A stretch of DNA of 6,301 bases, taken from positions 1 through 6,301 of the forward strand of contig SBFN01000077.1 in assembly GCA_006226895.1 (NCBI GenBank), given 5' to 3'. This DNA comes from Deltaproteobacteria bacterium. GTDB lineage: Bacteria; Desulfobacterota; Desulfuromonadia; Desulfuromonadales; BM103. Positions 5,379-6,301 of this stretch are shown piece after piece. The notes under the pieces were generated by a model. The model was given only the letters and a program-made list of their open reading frames with translations. It did not search any database and was not told where the DNA came from. The position numbers and the translations under genes are program-made. Each line of letters begins with the position of its first letter. Positions within the stretch are counted from its first letter, which is position 1.

Positions 5379-6301
5379 TTACATATCGTAACGTTTGATT
5401 TTTTCAACCAGTGTTGTGCGATTAAGGTTCAACAGGGCGGCGGCGCGAGCCTTGATGTTCCTCGATTTCTCCATTGCCTGCTTGATTAAGGTACGTTCGA
5501 CCTCTTCGACGGTTTCTGCGAGGTCGAGACCTTCCTCGGGGATATGCAGGGTCGGGAGGTTGCCCGTTCCCTGCACGGTGCCGCTGATTCTTGAAGGGAG
5601 GTCGTTCTGGTCGATCACGTCACTGTCAGTCAGTGCGATAGCGCGCTCGATGACATTCTCCATCTCGCGAACATTTCCAGGCCAGCCGTAGTTTTCCAGC
5701 GCTTGAATAGCCTCGATAGTCAGTTCCAACTGTGGCCGGTTCATGTCAATACATATTTTTTTCAGGAAATGCTTGGCCAGTAGTGGAATGTCCTCACGGC
5801 GGTCGCGGAGTGGTGGCAGGAGAATAGGGATAACGTTCAGGCGGTAGTAAAGGTCTTCCCGGAACTCACCAGATTTGACACGTTCCTCAAGGTCTGAGTT
5901 GGTTGCTGAAATGACACGGACGTCCAGGCTGACTTTACGTGAAGCCCCGACCCTCTCCACCTCCTGTTCCTGGAGTACGCGCAGCAGCTTCATCTGCAGA
6001 TGGAGGGGCATGGTGCCAATCTCGTCTCAAGAAAAATCGTGCCCTTGTTGGCAACCTCGAACTTCCCCGGCTTGTCGGCGATGGCCCCGGTGAAGGAGCC
6101 ACGGACATGACCGAAGAGTTCACTTTCCAGCAGGTCTGCCGGGATGGCTCCACAGTTAATGTCGATAAAAGGTTTCTCTCTGCGCGTGCCGTTAAAATGG
6201 ATAGCACGCGCTACCAGCTCTTTACCCGTCCCCGACTCACCGAGGATCAGGACCGTCGAGTCCGTATGGAGCATCTTCTCCATTCGGGAAAAGACCGGCT
6301 G
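5379..6301 (-). pseudogene. Sigma-54-dependent transcriptional regulator (NtrC/FleQ type), frameshifted, N-terminus beyond the right edge
   Basis: An enhancer-binding protein that remodels sigma-54 RNA polymerase by ATP hydrolysis. With the frame repaired, 306 residues are visible: Walker A GESGTGKE (21-28), the sigma-54 contact loop as GSFTGA (68-73, normally GAFTGA), Walker B FLDEIG (90-95), sensor I SATN (131-134), the arginine-finger region FREDLYYRL (146-154), sensor II GWPGNVRE (205-212), and a Fis-type helix-turn-helix (about 275-305) ending RTTLVEKIKRYDM, which resembles FleQ/FlrC-type flagellar regulators. The frame breaks at 6025-6028: TCTC on the plus strand, where TC would restore CTT-GAC-GAG. 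As written, the upstream part ends after 12 wrong residues at 5990. Any receiver or other sensory domain lies outside the window, so the signal and the targets are unknown. Either a true mutation or a sequence error; no restart with a ribosome binding site is seen. Confidence 0.93.

Noticed and set aside
6020..6035. Programmed ribosomal frameshift joining the two halves of the sigma-54 regulator
   Set aside because: There is no slippery heptamer in the right phase, and the downstream frame has a TGA at 6027-6029 directly before GAC-GAG, so a slip on the TTTTT run would end at once. A 2-base duplication explains it better.

Overview
The window reads as a stretch of chromosome from a Gram-negative bacterium, most likely a deltaproteobacterium of the Desulfuromonas/Geobacter type. 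That placement is inferred from the general look of the proteins: a small low-potential [4Fe-4S] ferredoxin with a PTGAPE segment, a sigma-54 activator ending in RTTLVEK, a lipoprotein with a clear lipobox, and a GCAAAG-rich intergenic palindrome. No marker gene confirms it. Every gene I can support lies on the minus strand, so transcription runs from high to low coordinates. No gap between genes exceeds about 180 bases.

In the order of transcription, the right end (6301-5379) holds the AAA+ domain and Fis-type DNA-binding domain of a sigma-54-dependent regulator. It is broken by a 2-base duplication inside its Walker B motif. Next come a small-conductance mechanosensitive channel MscS (5279-4488), whose start is a GTG behind a strong ribosome binding site, and a perfect 11-bp hairpin just after it. 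A 68-residue ferredoxin follows (4313-4107), then a 12-helix major facilitator transporter (3991-2768) and an uncharacterised outer-membrane-type lipoprotein (2673-2143) with its own good promoter. A 180-base gap with an imperfect palindrome follows. After it come an HD-domain phosphohydrolase (1962-1396) and a DedA-family membrane protein (1373-723), only 22 bases apart and probably co-transcribed. The left end (629 to beyond base 1) is the first half of bioA, the aminotransferase of biotin synthesis.

The genes do not form one pathway. They look like a run of separate small transcription units: turgor control (MscS), membrane upkeep or lipid transport (DedA), electron transfer (ferredoxin), efflux (MFS), signalling or nucleotide turnover (HD) and cofactor synthesis (BioA). 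I found no sign of a new multi-gene system, phage, insertion sequence, CRISPR array or RNA gene. The points most worth a second look are the frameshift in the sigma-54 activator, its GSFTGA loop in place of the usual GAFTGA, and the palindrome at 2005-2102.
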